Below, one piece after another: positions 1 to 9,777 of a stretch of 64,000 nt of DNA. The DNA comes from Paenibacillus sp. LHD-38 (lineage in GTDB: Bacteria > Bacillota > Bacilli > Paenibacillales > Paenibacillaceae), in NCBI RefSeq assembly GCF_031157315.1, contig NZ_JAVIFU010000008.1, positions 124,001 through 188,000 of the forward strand. The letters are read 5' to 3'. The stretch's first letter is position 1. Each line of letters starts with the position of its first letter. A program made the translations under genes and the position numbers. The notes below the pieces were generated by a model. The model was not told the DNA's origin and ran no database searches. It saw only the letters and a list, made by a program, of their open reading frames with translations.

Positions 1-1
1 C

Positions 2-2155
2 GGACCGCGTGACCGGAATAATCCGGATGCTCTTGCTCATTTGGAGCGTATTCGCAAGCTGCTGAGAGAAGGACAGCTGCGGGAAGCACATGATTTGTCG
101 GCGATGGCGCTATCAGGCGTGCCCGAGACCCAGCGCCATTATATGCCGCTTGGCGATTTGCAGCTATCGTTCCGTTACGAAGAGAAGCATGAGGTTAAGG
201 CATACAGCCGCGAGCTGGATCTAACCAGCGGAATCGCGGCGGTTACTTATACCAAAGGGGAAACGACTTACTCCCGTGAAACGTTTGCCAGTTTTCCGGA
301 TGAGGTGCTTGTTACACGGCTGACAGCCGATAAGCCAGGCCAAATTAGCTTTACTGCAAGGCTGCTGCGCGGAAGTAATCGATACTATGATGAATTGGTA
401 AAAGCTGACGAGAGCATGATTCTCATGCGCGGGGAATGCGGCGGTTCGGGGGGATCGGACTTCCGTATGGCTTTGCGCGCGGTTGCCGAAGGCGGCTCCG
501 TCTCTATTATCGGCGAGCATCTCGTAGTAGAGGGCGCGGATCGCGTGACGCTTCTATTAACTGCAGCCACATCGTTCCGGCATGCCGACCCTGAGGCCTA
601 CGTTATTCGCACGGGAAAAAATGCGGCAATTTCTGATTATGAAACCTTAAGAACGCGCCATGTCAAAGATTTCACTGCGCTATCCAAGCGGGTACAGCTT
701 CGTATTAAAGGCGACGACCGGTTCCCAAGCCTCGCTGTTCCAACGGATGAGCGGTTAAAGCTTGTTCAGGAAGGGAAGGAAGATGCAGGACTGATGGCGT
801 TATATTATCAGTTCGGCCGTTATCTGCTCATATCGAGCAGCCGGCCGGGCTCGCTGGCCGCAAATCTTCAGGGCATATGGAACGATAAAATGCTTCCGCC
901 ATGGGATAGCAAATATACCATTAATATTAATGCGCAAATGAATTATTGGCCGGCAGAAGCGGGCAACTTGGCGGAATGCCATGAGCCGTTGTTCGAACTG
1001 ATCGAACGGATGCGCGAACCGGGGAGAGTAACCGCCAAAGCGATGTATGATTGCGGAGGTTTTGTCGCCCATCACAATACCGATATTTGGGGAGACACTG
1101 CGCCGCAGGATATTTATTTGCCGGCATCTTATTGGACGTTGGGCGCGGCGTGGCTTTGCCTACATTTGTGGGAGCATTACGAGTATGGGCTGGACCTGGC
1201 TTTTCTGGAGAGGATCTATCCGACCTTGAAAGAATCGGCGCAGTTTTTCGTGGAGTTTTTGACGGAAACAGAGGATGGCCTGCTGGTGTTAAATCCTTCC
1301 GTATCACCTGAGAATACGTATATTTTGCCAAGCGGTGAATCGGGTACGCTTTGCATTGGCGCCTCGATGGATAGCCAGATCCTATACGAGCTGTTCACGG
1401 CCTGCGCAGAGGCGGCAAAGGCGCTCGGCATTGCGCCATCGGAGCAGCAGCAATGGGAGCAATTTAGGGATCGCCTGCCGGAGCCTACGATTGGCAGGCA
1501 CGGTCAAATCCAAGAGTGGATGGAGGATTACGAGGAAGCGGAGCCTGGACATCGCCATATCTCGCATCTCTTCGCGCTTCATCCCGGTAAGCGGTTCACT
1601 GTAAGAGAGACACCGGAATGGGCAGCGGCAGCCAGGGTAACGCTTGAACGCAGATTGGCGAGCGGCGGTGGCCATACGGGTTGGAGCCGAGCGTGGATTA
1701 TTAATTTCTGGGCAAGGCTTGAGGATGGCGAAAAGGCGTATGAGAACATACAAGCGCTGCTGGGCCATTCGACGCTCCCGAATCTGTTCGACAACCATCC
1801 GCCTTTTCAAATTGACGGCAACTTCGGAGGTGCAGCGGGCATATCAGAGATGCTGCTTCAATGTCATGCAGGGGGAATTCATCTGCTGCCGGCTTTGCCT
1901 GCTGCATGGGCAGAAGGCGAAATATCCGGCCTTCGCGCTAGGGGCGGCTTCGAAGTGGATATCCGTTGGTCCGGCGGGAAGCTGCAAGAAGCGCGCATTC
2001 GTTCGAGCGCAGAGAACCTCTGCTCCGTATTGACCGATTATGCGCTTGTAATTACGAGTGATGGAGCAGAAGTACAGGACGTAGTCACTAAGGATGGGCT
2101 GACAGCTTGGACGGCATCTTCCGGAAGCGAGTATGTGCTTACCGTTCGCAATTAA
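2..2155 (+). CDS. Glycoside hydrolase family 95 alpha-L-fucosidase-like protein (5' end outside window)
   Basis: The frame is open from base 2 with no start codon, so the gene begins before the window. Its first residues, [11 protein letters not shown], normally lie about 45 residues into GH95 proteins, so only the extreme N-terminus is missing. About 717 residues are present, with the all-alpha catalytic barrel in the middle. Visible active-site segments are [13 protein letters not shown] (the paired Asn that activate water), QIQEW (general-acid Glu) and QIDGNFGG (conserved Asp). GH95 enzymes are inverting glycosidases that release terminal L-fucose, or L-galactose in some members, from xyloglucan or other glycans. 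No binding module is seen at the C-terminus, which ends just before a terminator. Family assignment is firm; the exact sugar is inferred. Confidence 0.93.
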   Translation, partial: GPRDRNNPDALAHLERIRKLLREGQLREAHDLSAMALSGVPETQRHYMPLGDLQLSFRYEEKHEVKAYSRELDLTSGIAAVTYTKGETTYSRETFASFPDEVLVTRLTADKPGQISFTARLLRGSNRYYDELVKADESMILMRGECGGSGGSDFRMALRAVAEGGSVSIIGEHLVVEGADRVTLLLTAATSFRHADPEAYVIRTGKNAAISDYETLRTRHVKDFTALSKRVQLRIKGDDRFPSLAVPTDERLKLVQEGKEDAGLMALYYQFGRYLLISSSRPGSLAANLQGIWNDKMLPPWDSKYTININAQMNYWPAEAGNLAECHEPLFELIERMREPGRVTAKAMYDCGGFVAHHNTDIWGDTAPQDIYLPASYWTLGAAWLCLHLWEHYEYGLDLAFLERIYPTLKESAQFFVEFLTETEDGLLVLNPSVSPENTYILPSGESGTLCIGASMDSQILYELFTACAEAAKALGIAPSEQQQWEQFRDRLPEPTIGRHGQIQEWMEDYEEAEPGHRHISHLFALHPGKRFTVRETPEWAAAARVTLERRLASGGGHTGWSRAWIINFWARLEDGEKAYENIQALLGHSTLPNLFDNHPPFQIDGNFGGAAGISEMLLQCHAGGIHLLPALPAAWAEGEISGLRARGGFEVDIRWSGGKLQEARIRSSAENLCSVLTDYALVITSDGAEVQDVVTKDGLTAWTASSGSEYVLTVRN

Positions 2156-2192
2156 ATGATTTATTGTCGGCCATAGGGTAAATAAGAGAAAG

Positions 2193-2237
2193 GGGCTGTC
2201 TCAAAAGGTCTGAAGACCCGGGAGACAGCCCTTTTTT
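2193..2237 (+). terminator. Intrinsic terminator of the GH95 gene
   Basis: The 10-bp arms GGGCTGTCTC (2193-2202) and GAGACAGCCC (2222-2231) enclose a smaller GGTCT/AGACC hairpin and are followed by TTTTTT (2232-2237). The left arm with the next bases also matches an IS inverted repeat near 3521 (see findings). Confidence 0.85.
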
Positions 2238-2238
2238 C

Positions 2239-2340
2239 AATATATAAGAATTTATATGTTTTCACATATAAATGTGCTTATATATCTCCGCGAAACGACT
2301 GCTTTTGCCACAGAGGACGGCGACAGCCGTTTACGCTTGT
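2239..2340 (+). repeat. Terminator-associated two-hairpin repeat, copy A
   Basis: First of four near-identical elements of about 102 bp (others near 7802, 23405 and 25765), all on the + strand and all starting directly after a terminator T-tract. Hairpin 1 pairs TTTATATG with CATATAAA across a TTTTCA loop and extends outward with ATATAAG/CTTATAT. Hairpin 2 pairs GCG-AAACGACTG with CAGCCGTTT-A-CGC around a GCC/GGC inner stem. Similarity stops after CGCTTGT. No protein is predicted. Function unknown; it could be a non-autonomous mobile repeat or a structured 3' RNA. Confidence 0.85.
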
Positions 2341-2779
2341 GAAAACAAATGGTTTCTTGGTGAACTGGAGTTGTTGCCGAGCGGCACACGGAGGCGTCGA
2401 TTTAAGTTTGAGCATGCGGCGGTTGCTGCAGCAACGCGGTCGATTTCTATCGGGTGTAATGGGGTTCTCGGTCTAAATGTTTTTTTGGAAATATTTGGAC
2501 GAACGGTCTTGTAGAAGCTAAGAGTAATAAAAGTTCGGTCAGAGTTCTACGTTGTAGTTTCTGCAATGTATGGACAAAAAACGAGTTGGATCGAGGTGTA
2601 CAATGCAGTTTCTGCAATGGGAGTGCCTATTTTTGAGCGATTAGGAACGTGTGGCGTCTATTCTGCTGTAGTAAATGCATTGCAGCTAAAATAAAGAAGC
2701 GTATTCCGTAATTCTGCTGCAGAAACTGCAGTGTACCGGAGCGGCTGGCGGCTAAGAGGATGTCCTGGATTTGCGAGAC
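2341..2779. other. Non-coding stretch with palindromic TGCAG-TTT-CTGCA motifs
   Basis: No supported gene. The stretch holds three versions of the palindrome TGCAGTTTCTGCA: a one-mismatch copy at 2553-2565, an exact copy at 2604-2616, and an inverse-orientation copy TGCAGAAACTGCA at 2718-2730. It also holds a perfect GTTGCTGCAGCAAC palindrome at 2422-2435. It lies between repeat A and the transposase remnant and probably includes lost left-hand IS sequence. Confidence 0.5.
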
Positions 2780-3445
2780 TAAAGCCCTACGGATACACGA
2801 TGCTTGAAACCGCATTTAGAGAAATTGAAAGCCGAACTTGGAAAGCTACCGTGAACCATCATCGCATATGCTGGATAGGGCGGAGAAGAGAACTAGGCTT
2901 ACCTAGAACAGGAAGAGCTTGAAGCGTTGGTCAAATACAGCACGTATCATAAGGAAAAATCGAAGAAATGGCAAATGGACATCAGTAAGATCGACAATTG
3001 GGATTACGACGAGGAAGAAGATACGTGGACATGCGCGAATGGACAGAAACTTGTCTTTCGCTATGAAAGTAAAGATACGACGGAAAGTGGATTTGAAATC
3101 CGACATCGTCATTACCGCAGTGTGAGCTGTGAAGGGTGTCCCATCAAACCCGCTTGTACGAAGGCGCAAGGCGACCGAGAGGTTCGAGTCAGTCTGAGAT
3201 ACATGCGCTACAAGCAGCAGGTGAGGGAAAAGCTGCGCAGCGAGGAAGTTTATGCGCTGTCGGTGAGACGAATGATTGAACCCGAAAGTGTATTCGGGCA
3301 GATAAAGAATAACCGGGGATTCCGGCGGTTTCTGCTTCGCGGCTTGCCAAAAGTAAGCTTAGAGGTCGGGTGGCTTTCGCTTGCCCATAATCTACTTAAG
3401 CAAGCAGCCATAGACCAGAATAGAAAAATAGCGGTACAGGAATAG
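2780..3445 (+). pseudogene. Decayed IS1182-family transposase, C-terminal part
   Basis: One frame reads SPTDTRCLKPHLEKLK, then a segment matching the family's ADAGYG...NYAYLE region, then KYSTYHKEKSKKW, the Cys-rich HYRSVSCEGCPIKPAC and EPESVFGQIKNNRGF with the catalytic Glu. This is the second half of an IS1182-type DDE transposase. In-frame stops occur at 2780 (TAA), 2852 (TGA), 2876 (TAG) and 2894 (TAG). The catalytic Asp of the ADAGYG motif reads Tyr. The N-terminal half is gone; intact family members have roughly 450-500 residues. A reading frame from the TTG at 2927 gives 172 residues but lacks the active site. A fossil element, not expected to move. Confidence 0.85.
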
Positions 3446-3536
3446 TCCCCTGTACCGCTATTTTTTCACGTTTTCCAACATTTCTGTTCAAAGCGAGCTA
3501 TCTCTCCTGCGAGCTTACTACTTTTGGGACAGCCCC
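2780..3536 (+). mobile_element. IS1182-family insertion sequence remnant (right part)
   Basis: The transposase remnant is followed at 3521-3536 by CTTTTGGGACAGCCCC, an end sequence of the type flanking this family. The left boundary is uncertain: a 15/16 match to the inverse of this end lies at 2192-2207 but forms part of the GH95 terminator, and repeat A sits in between. No target-site duplication could be recognised. Confidence 0.6.
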
Positions 3537-3746
3537 TTTTTGCTTATGGGAATCTAGAAAATGGCTGAATCAACGTCCTGCATGCTTTTCTGCAGCAGGA
3601 GCTTGGACGATTCTTCCGCCATAGGCTAGTCTGCTAAGTCAAGATTTGCTATTAATTTGGATTTATTTTACCATAATCAGGATTGAGATACTTTCATTTT
3701 TTCAATAGCTTTTAGAGTTAGAGATTTTATGAGGGGGAATGGCATC

Positions 3747-4215
3747 ATGCACTATCAATTTAATCGAGAGTGGCTGATTCATAAGTTTGAAGAAATCAGA
3801 AGACGAATACTAAAAGCCGTGGATCAGCTTGATGACGAGCAATTGAATTGGCGCCCTGACGAAACGAGCCACAGTATATCCATGCTGATTAAGCATATTG
3901 AAGGGAATATGCTGGAGCGCATTGTTAAGGGGATTTTGCATGAAGAGATCGTGCGGGACCGCGAGAATGAGCTCAAAGAAACCTTTTTGAACCAATTGGA
4001 GCTGAAAGCCATCATTCAGAATCGATTTCAGATAGCGATTGATACAATCAAGAGCATATCCGATGAGAGATTGAATGAGAAGCAGCTGGTAAGAAGCCGC
4101 GAGCGGACTGGACATGCTGCATCAGTGCGCCGCGCATTACTCCGAGCATATGGGCCAAATCTTTTATATCGCTAAGCAATGTTTGAAAGAGAACTACCAA
4201 TCGACCTCCGTGTAG
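3747..4215 (+). pseudogene. DinB/DUF1572-like protein, frameshifted near the C-terminus
   Basis: DinB-fold proteins are four-helix-bundle, often metal-dependent enzymes of mostly unknown substrate. The ATG at 3747 has AGGGGG upstream; an earlier in-frame ATG (3729) overlaps that site and is less likely. The frame encodes WLIHKFEEIRRRILKAVDQL, then WRPDETSHSISMLIKHIEGN, as in this family, with the usual first His. Around 4105-4110 homology jumps frame: the ORF continues as an unrelated Arg-rich tail to 4175, while the +1 frame reads LDMLHQCAAHYSEHMGQIFY to a stop at 4213-4215, the proper C-terminus with the HYSEH metal-binding His. One indel separates the two, either a real mutation or a sequencing error. 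Confidence 0.75.
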
Positions 4216-4267
4216 GAAATTAAAAGGAACGCTGCGTGAAATGAATAGATGAAACGGAGGTTTACGA

Positions 4268-5050
4268 ATGCAAAAAGAACAAAGCGAGATGAACAAAAAG
4301 GCGTGGTCTCACAAAGCATATGAATGGTGGGAAAAGAAAAGCGGCAGCCCGAAAGAAGCAGCCGAGGACATCAACCGGGACCCGGAAAAATACATGAGAA
4401 AGCATCTTGGTTACATGGGCGATGTGAATGGGAAGCGCATAGCCGTGCTGCTCGGGAGCAGCGGGAGAAAAGCGATACCTCTTGCACGGCTCGGCGGCAT
4501 CGTTACCGTTGTCGATATTTCGCCCGAGAATGAACGTTACGCCCTTGAAGTAGCGAGAGAAGCGAATGTGGAAATCGAGTACATTGTTTCGGATCTATTT
4601 GACATCGACATGGAAAAGCTTAAACATACCTTCGATATCGTTTATTTAGAAGGCGGAATTTTGCATTATTTTGCAGACCTCACCCCTTTTGCCCGCATTG
4701 TTTATGAGCTGCTTAAGGATGGCGGGAGACTGGTGCTGAACGACTTCCATCCTATCCGAAAAGTCATTTATGTCAGTGAAGACCATACGGCGGAGCTGAG
4801 AGGCGATTATTTTGATACCCGGTTACTCGGCGGCGACGTTGCGTATAAAGGCATGTTTTCATTAGATGAACAAGAAAGCTTTCCAGACTGCCTGCTGAGG
4901 TATTGGACCCTCGGAGAAATTGTAACGGCTGTTGCTGCCTCTGGACTTGTATTGGAGCAGCTTGCCGAAGAGCCGAGAAACGATCCGAATCCCCATCTTC
5001 CGGGAAGCTTTACGATTGTCGCGAATAAATTCAGAGTGGATCGGGTTTAA
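4268..5050 (+). CDS. Class I SAM-dependent methyltransferase
   Basis: A 260-residue cytosolic protein. After a helical N-terminus (KAWSHKAYEWWEKKSG) comes a Rossmann methyltransferase core: motif I IAVLLGSSGRKAIPLARLG (a GSSGR form of the usual GxGxG loop), motif II VTVVDISPENE, an acidic YIVSDLFDID segment, and FDIVYLEGGILHYF with LLKDGGRLVLNDFHP for motifs IV-V. Start chosen at ATG 4268, with GGAGG 8 bases upstream. Closest in style to the TehB/YafE-like small-molecule methyltransferases. The substrate cannot be read from sequence, and the neighbours do not suggest a pathway. Confidence 0.85.
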   Translation: MQKEQSEMNKKAWSHKAYEWWEKKSGSPKEAAEDINRDPEKYMRKHLGYMGDVNGKRIAVLLGSSGRKAIPLARLGGIVTVVDISPENERYALEVAREANVEIEYIVSDLFDIDMEKLKHTFDIVYLEGGILHYFADLTPFARIVYELLKDGGRLVLNDFHPIRKVIYVSEDHTAELRGDYFDTRLLGGDVAYKGMFSLDEQESFPDCLLRYWTLGEIVTAVAASGLVLEQLAEEPRNDPNPHLPGSFTIVANKFRVDRV

Positions 5051-5140
5051 TCATGGAGAGACAGGCGCGCTGCATTGTTTCATACCCCATAGTTATGGGA
5101 TAATTAATAAGGTAAAGATCACCAGGAATGGAGCATAACG

Positions 5141-6421
5141 ATGAACAATTTTAGCATTAAGAAAAAAGCGGATGCAGCGCTGCTCTTTTCAGCTATCGGA
5201 ATACTTGTCGCTTTTCCCTTTCACGATACGTTTGCAGGCGGACTGTTTTTTTCATTGTTTAGTGCCGCGACGATTGGCGGGCTGGCCGATTCGTTTGCGG
5301 TAAGCGCGTTGTTCGGCAACCCTCTGCGGATCAAATGGCCGGTCTGGATGGGGACGAATATTATTTCCCGCAATCGGGAGCGCTTGATCGGCGAGCTCGT
5401 TAAGATGGTTCAGAACGATTTGTTGACGATTCCGAATATTAGGGAACGGCTGGATGAATACAACATCGCCGATGTTCTTGTAACTTATTTGAAGAAGCAT
5501 GGCGGCGAAGAGGGTATTAACGATATTTTGCAGCAGGTAGCGAACGATGTCATTACGACCATCGATTTGCAGGAGCTGGCCAAAACCGTACAGACCTTCT
5601 TGCTTGAGCATGCGGATGCGATTCCCGTATCGAATATTGCTGCGGATGCGGGAGACTGGACGATCAAGAACGGCTATGATGACCGTATCATCGAATTTAT
5701 GATCCCGGAGCTGATTAAAATCGTGAAGTCGGCCGCATTTGGCTCGGTTGTCGATCAAATCGTAAATTCAGCCATCCGGTCCTATGAGGGTGATAAATTC
5801 AGACGGAAATTGATTGATTTTTCGGCGGGGTTAGAAGCGGCCAATCTAAGCGGAAGATTGCAGGATTGGCTGGTGTCTTTCTTGGAGAAATTCCACTCCG
5901 AGGATCATCCGCAGCGCAAGCAGCTTAAAGCATTTATTGCGGGATTTGTTGCGAGACTGCGCACGGACGAACAGCTGCGCGACCGGATCGAAGCGGGCAA
6001 AGAAACGCTGCTGGCAGCCGTTAAGGATGACCTCAAGTTAGACGTATACATCCAGCGCGGCCTCGAATCGCTTCGGCAAGCTGCGGCGGAGAATGCGGAA
6101 GGGCAGCTCGCCCGCTATCCATGGATAAAAGAAAAGCTGCGTGAAGGCATTGCTTACATGGAGGGAAATGGCGAGCTGCTCTCACGGATTGATCAGTACG
6201 TGAAGACCACGCTGCTGAAATGGATGGAGCAGAAGCATTCGTATATCGGTAAAATCGTTACCGACAAACTAAACAGCTTCTCCGAGGAAGAGCTCACCCA
6301 GCTCGTGAAAGAAAAGGCGGGACGGGATCTGCAGTACATCCGGATAAACGGAATCGGAGTCGGAGCGTTGATTGGCGTCATTTTGCATCTAGCAACCTTT
6401 TGGATAGGAGGGCAAGCTTAA
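5141..6421 (+). CDS. DUF445 family membrane-anchored protein (first of a pair)
   Basis: This 426-residue protein has an N-terminal membrane segment (ALLFSAIGILVAFPF), the DUF445 signature GGLADSFAVSALFGNPL followed by ISRNRERLIGELV, a long helical body with several amphipathic repeats, and a C-terminal membrane hairpin (IGVGALIGVILHLATFWIGG). DUF445 proteins (YheB/YtjP-like) have no settled function; a structural envelope role has been suggested from their topology. The stop is immediately followed by the ATG of a paralogue, so the two are co-transcribed and probably work together, perhaps as a hetero-oligomer (inference). Confidence 0.85.
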   Translation: MNNFSIKKKADAALLFSAIGILVAFPFHDTFAGGLFFSLFSAATIGGLADSFAVSALFGNPLRIKWPVWMGTNIISRNRERLIGELVKMVQNDLLTIPNIRERLDEYNIADVLVTYLKKHGGEEGINDILQQVANDVITTIDLQELAKTVQTFLLEHADAIPVSNIAADAGDWTIKNGYDDRIIEFMIPELIKIVKSAAFGSVVDQIVNSAIRSYEGDKFRRKLIDFSAGLEAANLSGRLQDWLVSFLEKFHSEDHPQRKQLKAFIAGFVARLRTDEQLRDRIEAGKETLLAAVKDDLKLDVYIQRGLESLRQAAAENAEGQLARYPWIKEKLREGIAYMEGNGELLSRIDQYVKTTLLKWMEQKHSYIGKIVTDKLNSFSEEELTQLVKEKAGRDLQYIRINGIGVGALIGVILHLATFWIGGQA

Positions 6422-7756
6422 ATGGCAATGAGAAAAAAAGCGAACCGCAGCTTGATATTGTTGGCGATTTTGTTCGTTATTGCCGCCTGCTGCTTATATG
6501 TCTTCCCTGATCGGTGGTGGTCTCGGATGCTGCTCTACACGACCGAAGCAGGGCTCGTGGGCGCATTAGCCGATTTGTTTGCGGTAACGGTGCTGTTTCG
6601 TCATCCGTTTGGCTGGAAATGGATTCCTCATACGGCGATCATACCAAAGAACCGCGATAAGCTGATCGAAGGCGTCGCGAATATGGTTGAGCAGCAATTG
6701 CTCAGCAAGGATCTGCTGAAGGACAAGGTGAAGCAAATTTCGCTTGTCGAGATCGGGATTGCTTGGATTGACCGGCGTCCAAGCGGCATACTGGCGGAGC
6801 AAGGCTGGAGGCTGGCAGCGGGGCTGCTTGCTAAGCTGGACATTAAGGGGCTCTCTGTTCAATTGGATGAGAAGGCGCGCAAAGGCTTAGGGAAAATCAA
6901 TCTGTCGCCTTATGCGGGCAAAGCGCTGAAATGGGTAATGGATAACGGGAATTTCCAAAGCTGGCTCAGCCAGATCGTAGAGCTTGCAGCGGAACGCGCG
7001 GCAGATGAAAGGACGAAGCTCGTCATTCGCGAGCTGCTCGGGAAGGAAAAGGAGAAGTTCGTCAATCAAGGCAGCGTATTCTCCAAATGGCTCAAAAAAA
7101 TGGCAGTGGAAATTGCGGAATCGACCAATGCGCTCAATCTCGATGATGCGACAAATGTGTTATTTGAGGATTTGCAGCTTTTGATTCAAGATTTGCGCAA
7201 TCCTCAGCATGAACTTCGTGTATTGCTGGAGAACATGGTCTATCAGCTTGCCGACAATATGCAAAGCCGCGAAGATGTCTCCGCTGCGGTTAACGAGTGG
7301 AGGGATGAGCTGCTCGAGAAGATCTCATTGCTGCCGACGATCGAAGCCTTAATGGGCAATTTGCAGAAGCTTCTGATAAGTGAACCCGGGATGCAGCTTG
7401 CGGTAAAAGAGAAGCATACGGTAAACCAATCGGATATAAAGCATCTGATCAATCAGTTCATTGCGTCGTATTGGGAATGGTTTAAAGCAAACGAGGAAAC
7501 GAAGGGCTGGCTCGAGCAATACGCACAGAGTTTTGTGGGCAAAATGATTGAGACGGAGCATGCGATTATCGGGATTATCGTGCGAAAGACATTGGACAGC
7601 TTTACCGAGCAGAAGCTGGTGTATTTTATCGAGAGCAAGGTCGAAACCGATCTGCAGCGTATCCGGTTAAATGGTGCTTACATCGGCTCTGCGCTGGGCG
7701 CGGCTTTTTATCTTCTGCTGTACGGGATATATGAGCCGTTATTGAAGCTCTTATAG
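6422..7756 (+). CDS. DUF445 family membrane-anchored protein (second of a pair)
   Basis: 444 residues, with the same plan as its upstream neighbour: an N-terminal membrane segment (LILLAILFVIAACCLYVF), GALADLFAVTVLFRHPFGW with IPHTAIIPKNRDKLIEGVA (closer to the canonical DUF445 motif than the first copy), a helical body, and a C-terminal ALGAAFYLLLYGIY membrane segment. Translation starts right after the upstream stop, with the Shine-Dalgarno (GGAGG) inside the upstream gene. The two proteins are divergent paralogues from an old tandem duplication. A terminator follows. Confidence 0.87.
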   Translation: MAMRKKANRSLILLAILFVIAACCLYVFPDRWWSRMLLYTTEAGLVGALADLFAVTVLFRHPFGWKWIPHTAIIPKNRDKLIEGVANMVEQQLLSKDLLKDKVKQISLVEIGIAWIDRRPSGILAEQGWRLAAGLLAKLDIKGLSVQLDEKARKGLGKINLSPYAGKALKWVMDNGNFQSWLSQIVELAAERAADERTKLVIRELLGKEKEKFVNQGSVFSKWLKKMAVEIAESTNALNLDDATNVLFEDLQLLIQDLRNPQHELRVLLENMVYQLADNMQSREDVSAAVNEWRDELLEKISLLPTIEALMGNLQKLLISEPGMQLAVKEKHTVNQSDIKHLINQFIASYWEWFKANEETKGWLEQYAQSFVGKMIETEHAIIGIIVRKTLDSFTEQKLVYFIESKVETDLQRIRLNGAYIGSALGAAFYLLLYGIYEPLLKLL

Positions 7757-7762
7757 AAGGAG

Positions 7763-7801
7763 GCCTTCACTCATGGGATTTTTATGAGTGAGGCTTTTTT
7801 T
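7763..7801 (+). terminator. Intrinsic terminator of the DUF445 pair
   Basis: GCCTTCACTCAT pairs with ATGAGTGAGGC with one bulge, followed by seven T. The T-tract runs directly into repeat copy B. Confidence 0.88.
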
Positions 7802-7902
7802 ATATATAAGCATTTATATGTTTTCACATATAAATGTGCTTATATATCTCCGCGAAACGACTGTTTTGCCACAGAGGACGGCGACAGCCGTTTACGCTTG
7901 TT
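7802..7902 (+). repeat. Terminator-associated two-hairpin repeat, copy B
   Basis: Nearly identical to copy A. Here hairpin 1 is ATATAAGCATTTATATG, loop TTTTCA, then CATATAAATGTGCTTATAT, which pairs completely apart from a 2-nt bulge. Hairpin 2 is one base shorter (CTGTTTTGCC). Similarity ends at CGCTTGTT, 124 bases before the regulator gene at 8026. Confidence 0.88.
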
Positions 7903-8025
7903 TAAAACAACCCCATAAAGTTTGCTTTTACCCCCGTGCAATCCAAAATCCAGTCAGGTAGTATGGAGGTAAGCAACGATAGGTTTGCGATACTGATGAA
8001 AATGCAAGAGGGGTAAGGTGAGGGA

Positions 8026-9657
8026 ATGCTGCGAGTTCTAATCGTGGACGATGAATTCGAGATCCGGGAAGGTTTGCGCAACCGCTTTCCTTGGGAATCT
8101 TTCGGCATTGACGAGGTGCTGGTAGCCGATGACGGAGATACAGCCTTAATGCTCGCGCTTGATATGCGGCCGGATCTTATCGTGACTGATATTAAAATGA
8201 ACCGGATGTCGGGACTTGAATTTCTTCGAGCCTTGAATCCGGTTCAGGACTATAAACCTGAATCCATTGTTGTCAGCGGGTATGACGATTTCGAGCTGGT
8301 CAAGCAGGCGATGCAAATCGGCGTGCTGGATTATATTCTGAAGCCAATCAACCTCGAGGAGCTGGACCAAATTGTTCGTAAAATGATCGATCGTATTCTC
8401 AAAAAAAGAATGGATCAGCATAATGAACAACAGCTAATCAATCAAGTGAAGTTTGCGATACCGAAAATGCGCGAGGAGCTGCTCAGGGAGATGATCGAGC
8501 AGGAATACGATCCTTACCGCGAAGCAAGGAGACGCCACCGGCTGCAGACGCTCAATTTGGAATGGATGGTTAATCAGCAAATGACGCTAATGGTCGTTGA
8601 AGCGGATGATTTGAAGGCGATTGAGAACCGCCATGCCAAGGAAAAGGATTTGATCCTGTTCGGTATCGGCAATGTGGTGAATCAGACGCTGGAGGAGGAG
8701 TATCCTTATCCCTTCGCGCTTTGCATGGAAAGCGGCAGCCGTTGGGTCGCTATTATGAGCTGCTCACGCTCCGAGCATGCAGAGCTGAGCCGTGGGATGG
8801 CACAGCTTTGCATCCAAAGAATCAATGATTTCGTTAAGGTCAAGGCAAGCGCGGGCATGCGAACGATTCCATGTACGTTTGAGCATCTGCATGAGATGTT
8901 TACGGAAGCCGTTAACGTGTTGGAGCAGAAGGCCGTATACGGCGGAAATCGATTATTTACGGAGCAGGGACTTTATTATGAAGGTGATGGCGGAGACTTG
9001 TCTCTTGGAGAGCCGGAAGAAGTGCTTGATCTCGTCAAATACGGGTCGGATGAAGAAATAACAGCGGCCATGGACCGGTTCGTCGAGATGGTCCAAGCCT
9101 GGCGGCTTAATCAATTACGCGATATACAGCAAAAAATATTCGAATGGCTGTTTGAGGTGTTCCGCAGGGCAGCCGCGGCGGGCATACCGAACAAAACCTG
9201 GGGCAGCAATCCGATCGCAGTGTGGGAGCAGCTTGAACAGTATGACACGCTGCAGTCGCTGCGCGAGCAGACGGAAATTTTCCTTCATGCGATTGCAGCC
9301 GATTTTCGCAAGTTGTCCTCTTCACCCAGTCAGATCGTATCCGAAGCGGAGAAAATATTGCATCGCGATTATGCAGAGAGCTTGACGCTCCAGAGTGTGG
9401 CGATGTCCGTTCATGTTACGCCTGTATGGCTGAGCAAGCTGTTCAAGAAAGAGAAGCGAAAAACCTTTTTGGAATATTTGACGGAAATACGAATTGAGAA
9501 AGCAAAGGAAATGCTGGGCGATATCCAGCACAAAGTTTACCAAATCTCGTACCAGGTGGGCTATAAAGATCCCGTGCATTTCTCTAAGCTGTTCAAAAAG
9601 CAAGTGGGCTGCACGCCAAAGGAATATCGGAGACAAAGAGGCATTGCGGAGGAATAA
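8026..9657 (+). CDS. YesN-type response regulator (receiver plus AraC-type DNA-binding domain)
   Basis: 543 residues. The N-terminal receiver domain (about 1-120) has the acidic pocket VDDE, phospho-acceptor Asp55 in VTDIK, and Lys106 in YILKP. A long middle region (about 150-430) follows, then an AraC/XylS double helix-turn-helix (about 440-540) with the family ending YQVGYKDPVHFSKLFKK. The start ATG has GAGGGGTAAGGTGAGG upstream. Proteins of this type activate sugar transporter genes when phosphorylated by a YesM-type kinase. The likely partner is the kinase gene at 12774, which is unusually separated from it by a convergent mannosidase gene. A terminator follows. Confidence 0.92.
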   Translation: MLRVLIVDDEFEIREGLRNRFPWESFGIDEVLVADDGDTALMLALDMRPDLIVTDIKMNRMSGLEFLRALNPVQDYKPESIVVSGYDDFELVKQAMQIGVLDYILKPINLEELDQIVRKMIDRILKKRMDQHNEQQLINQVKFAIPKMREELLREMIEQEYDPYREARRRHRLQTLNLEWMVNQQMTLMVVEADDLKAIENRHAKEKDLILFGIGNVVNQTLEEEYPYPFALCMESGSRWVAIMSCSRSEHAELSRGMAQLCIQRINDFVKVKASAGMRTIPCTFEHLHEMFTEAVNVLEQKAVYGGNRLFTEQGLYYEGDGGDLSLGEPEEVLDLVKYGSDEEITAAMDRFVEMVQAWRLNQLRDIQQKIFEWLFEVFRRAAAAGIPNKTWGSNPIAVWEQLEQYDTLQSLREQTEIFLHAIAADFRKLSSSPSQIVSEAEKILHRDYAESLTLQSVAMSVHVTPVWLSKLFKKEKRKTFLEYLTEIRIEKAKEMLGDIQHKVYQISYQVGYKDPVHFSKLFKKQVGCTPKEYRRQRGIAEE

Positions 9658-9694
9658 CCCGTAGCTGTAACCTATAAACGAATTCATCGCATGA

Positions 9695-9744
9695 GAGGCA
9701 GACTCCAAGGTAGGTATTGCAAAACCTTAGGAGGCTGCCTCTTT
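9695..9744 (+). terminator. Intrinsic terminator after the response regulator
   Basis: GAGGCAGACTCC-AAGG pairs with CCTTAGGAGGCTGCCTC with one mismatch and one bulge, followed by only three T. It lies between two convergent genes; the reverse complement lacks a T-tract, so it probably serves the + strand gene. Confidence 0.7.
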
Positions 9745-9777
9745 CAGTCAAACGATGATCTGTAGGGAACCATTTAC

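Noticed and set aside
2272..2514. 80-codon frame across repeat A
   Set aside because: It starts inside the structured repeat and does not exist in the other copies, so it is not a conserved gene.
2192..3536. Complete IS element bounded by both inverted ends
   Set aside because: The interval contains terminator and repeat A, which elsewhere occur without IS sequence, and no target duplication is visible; reported as remnant only.
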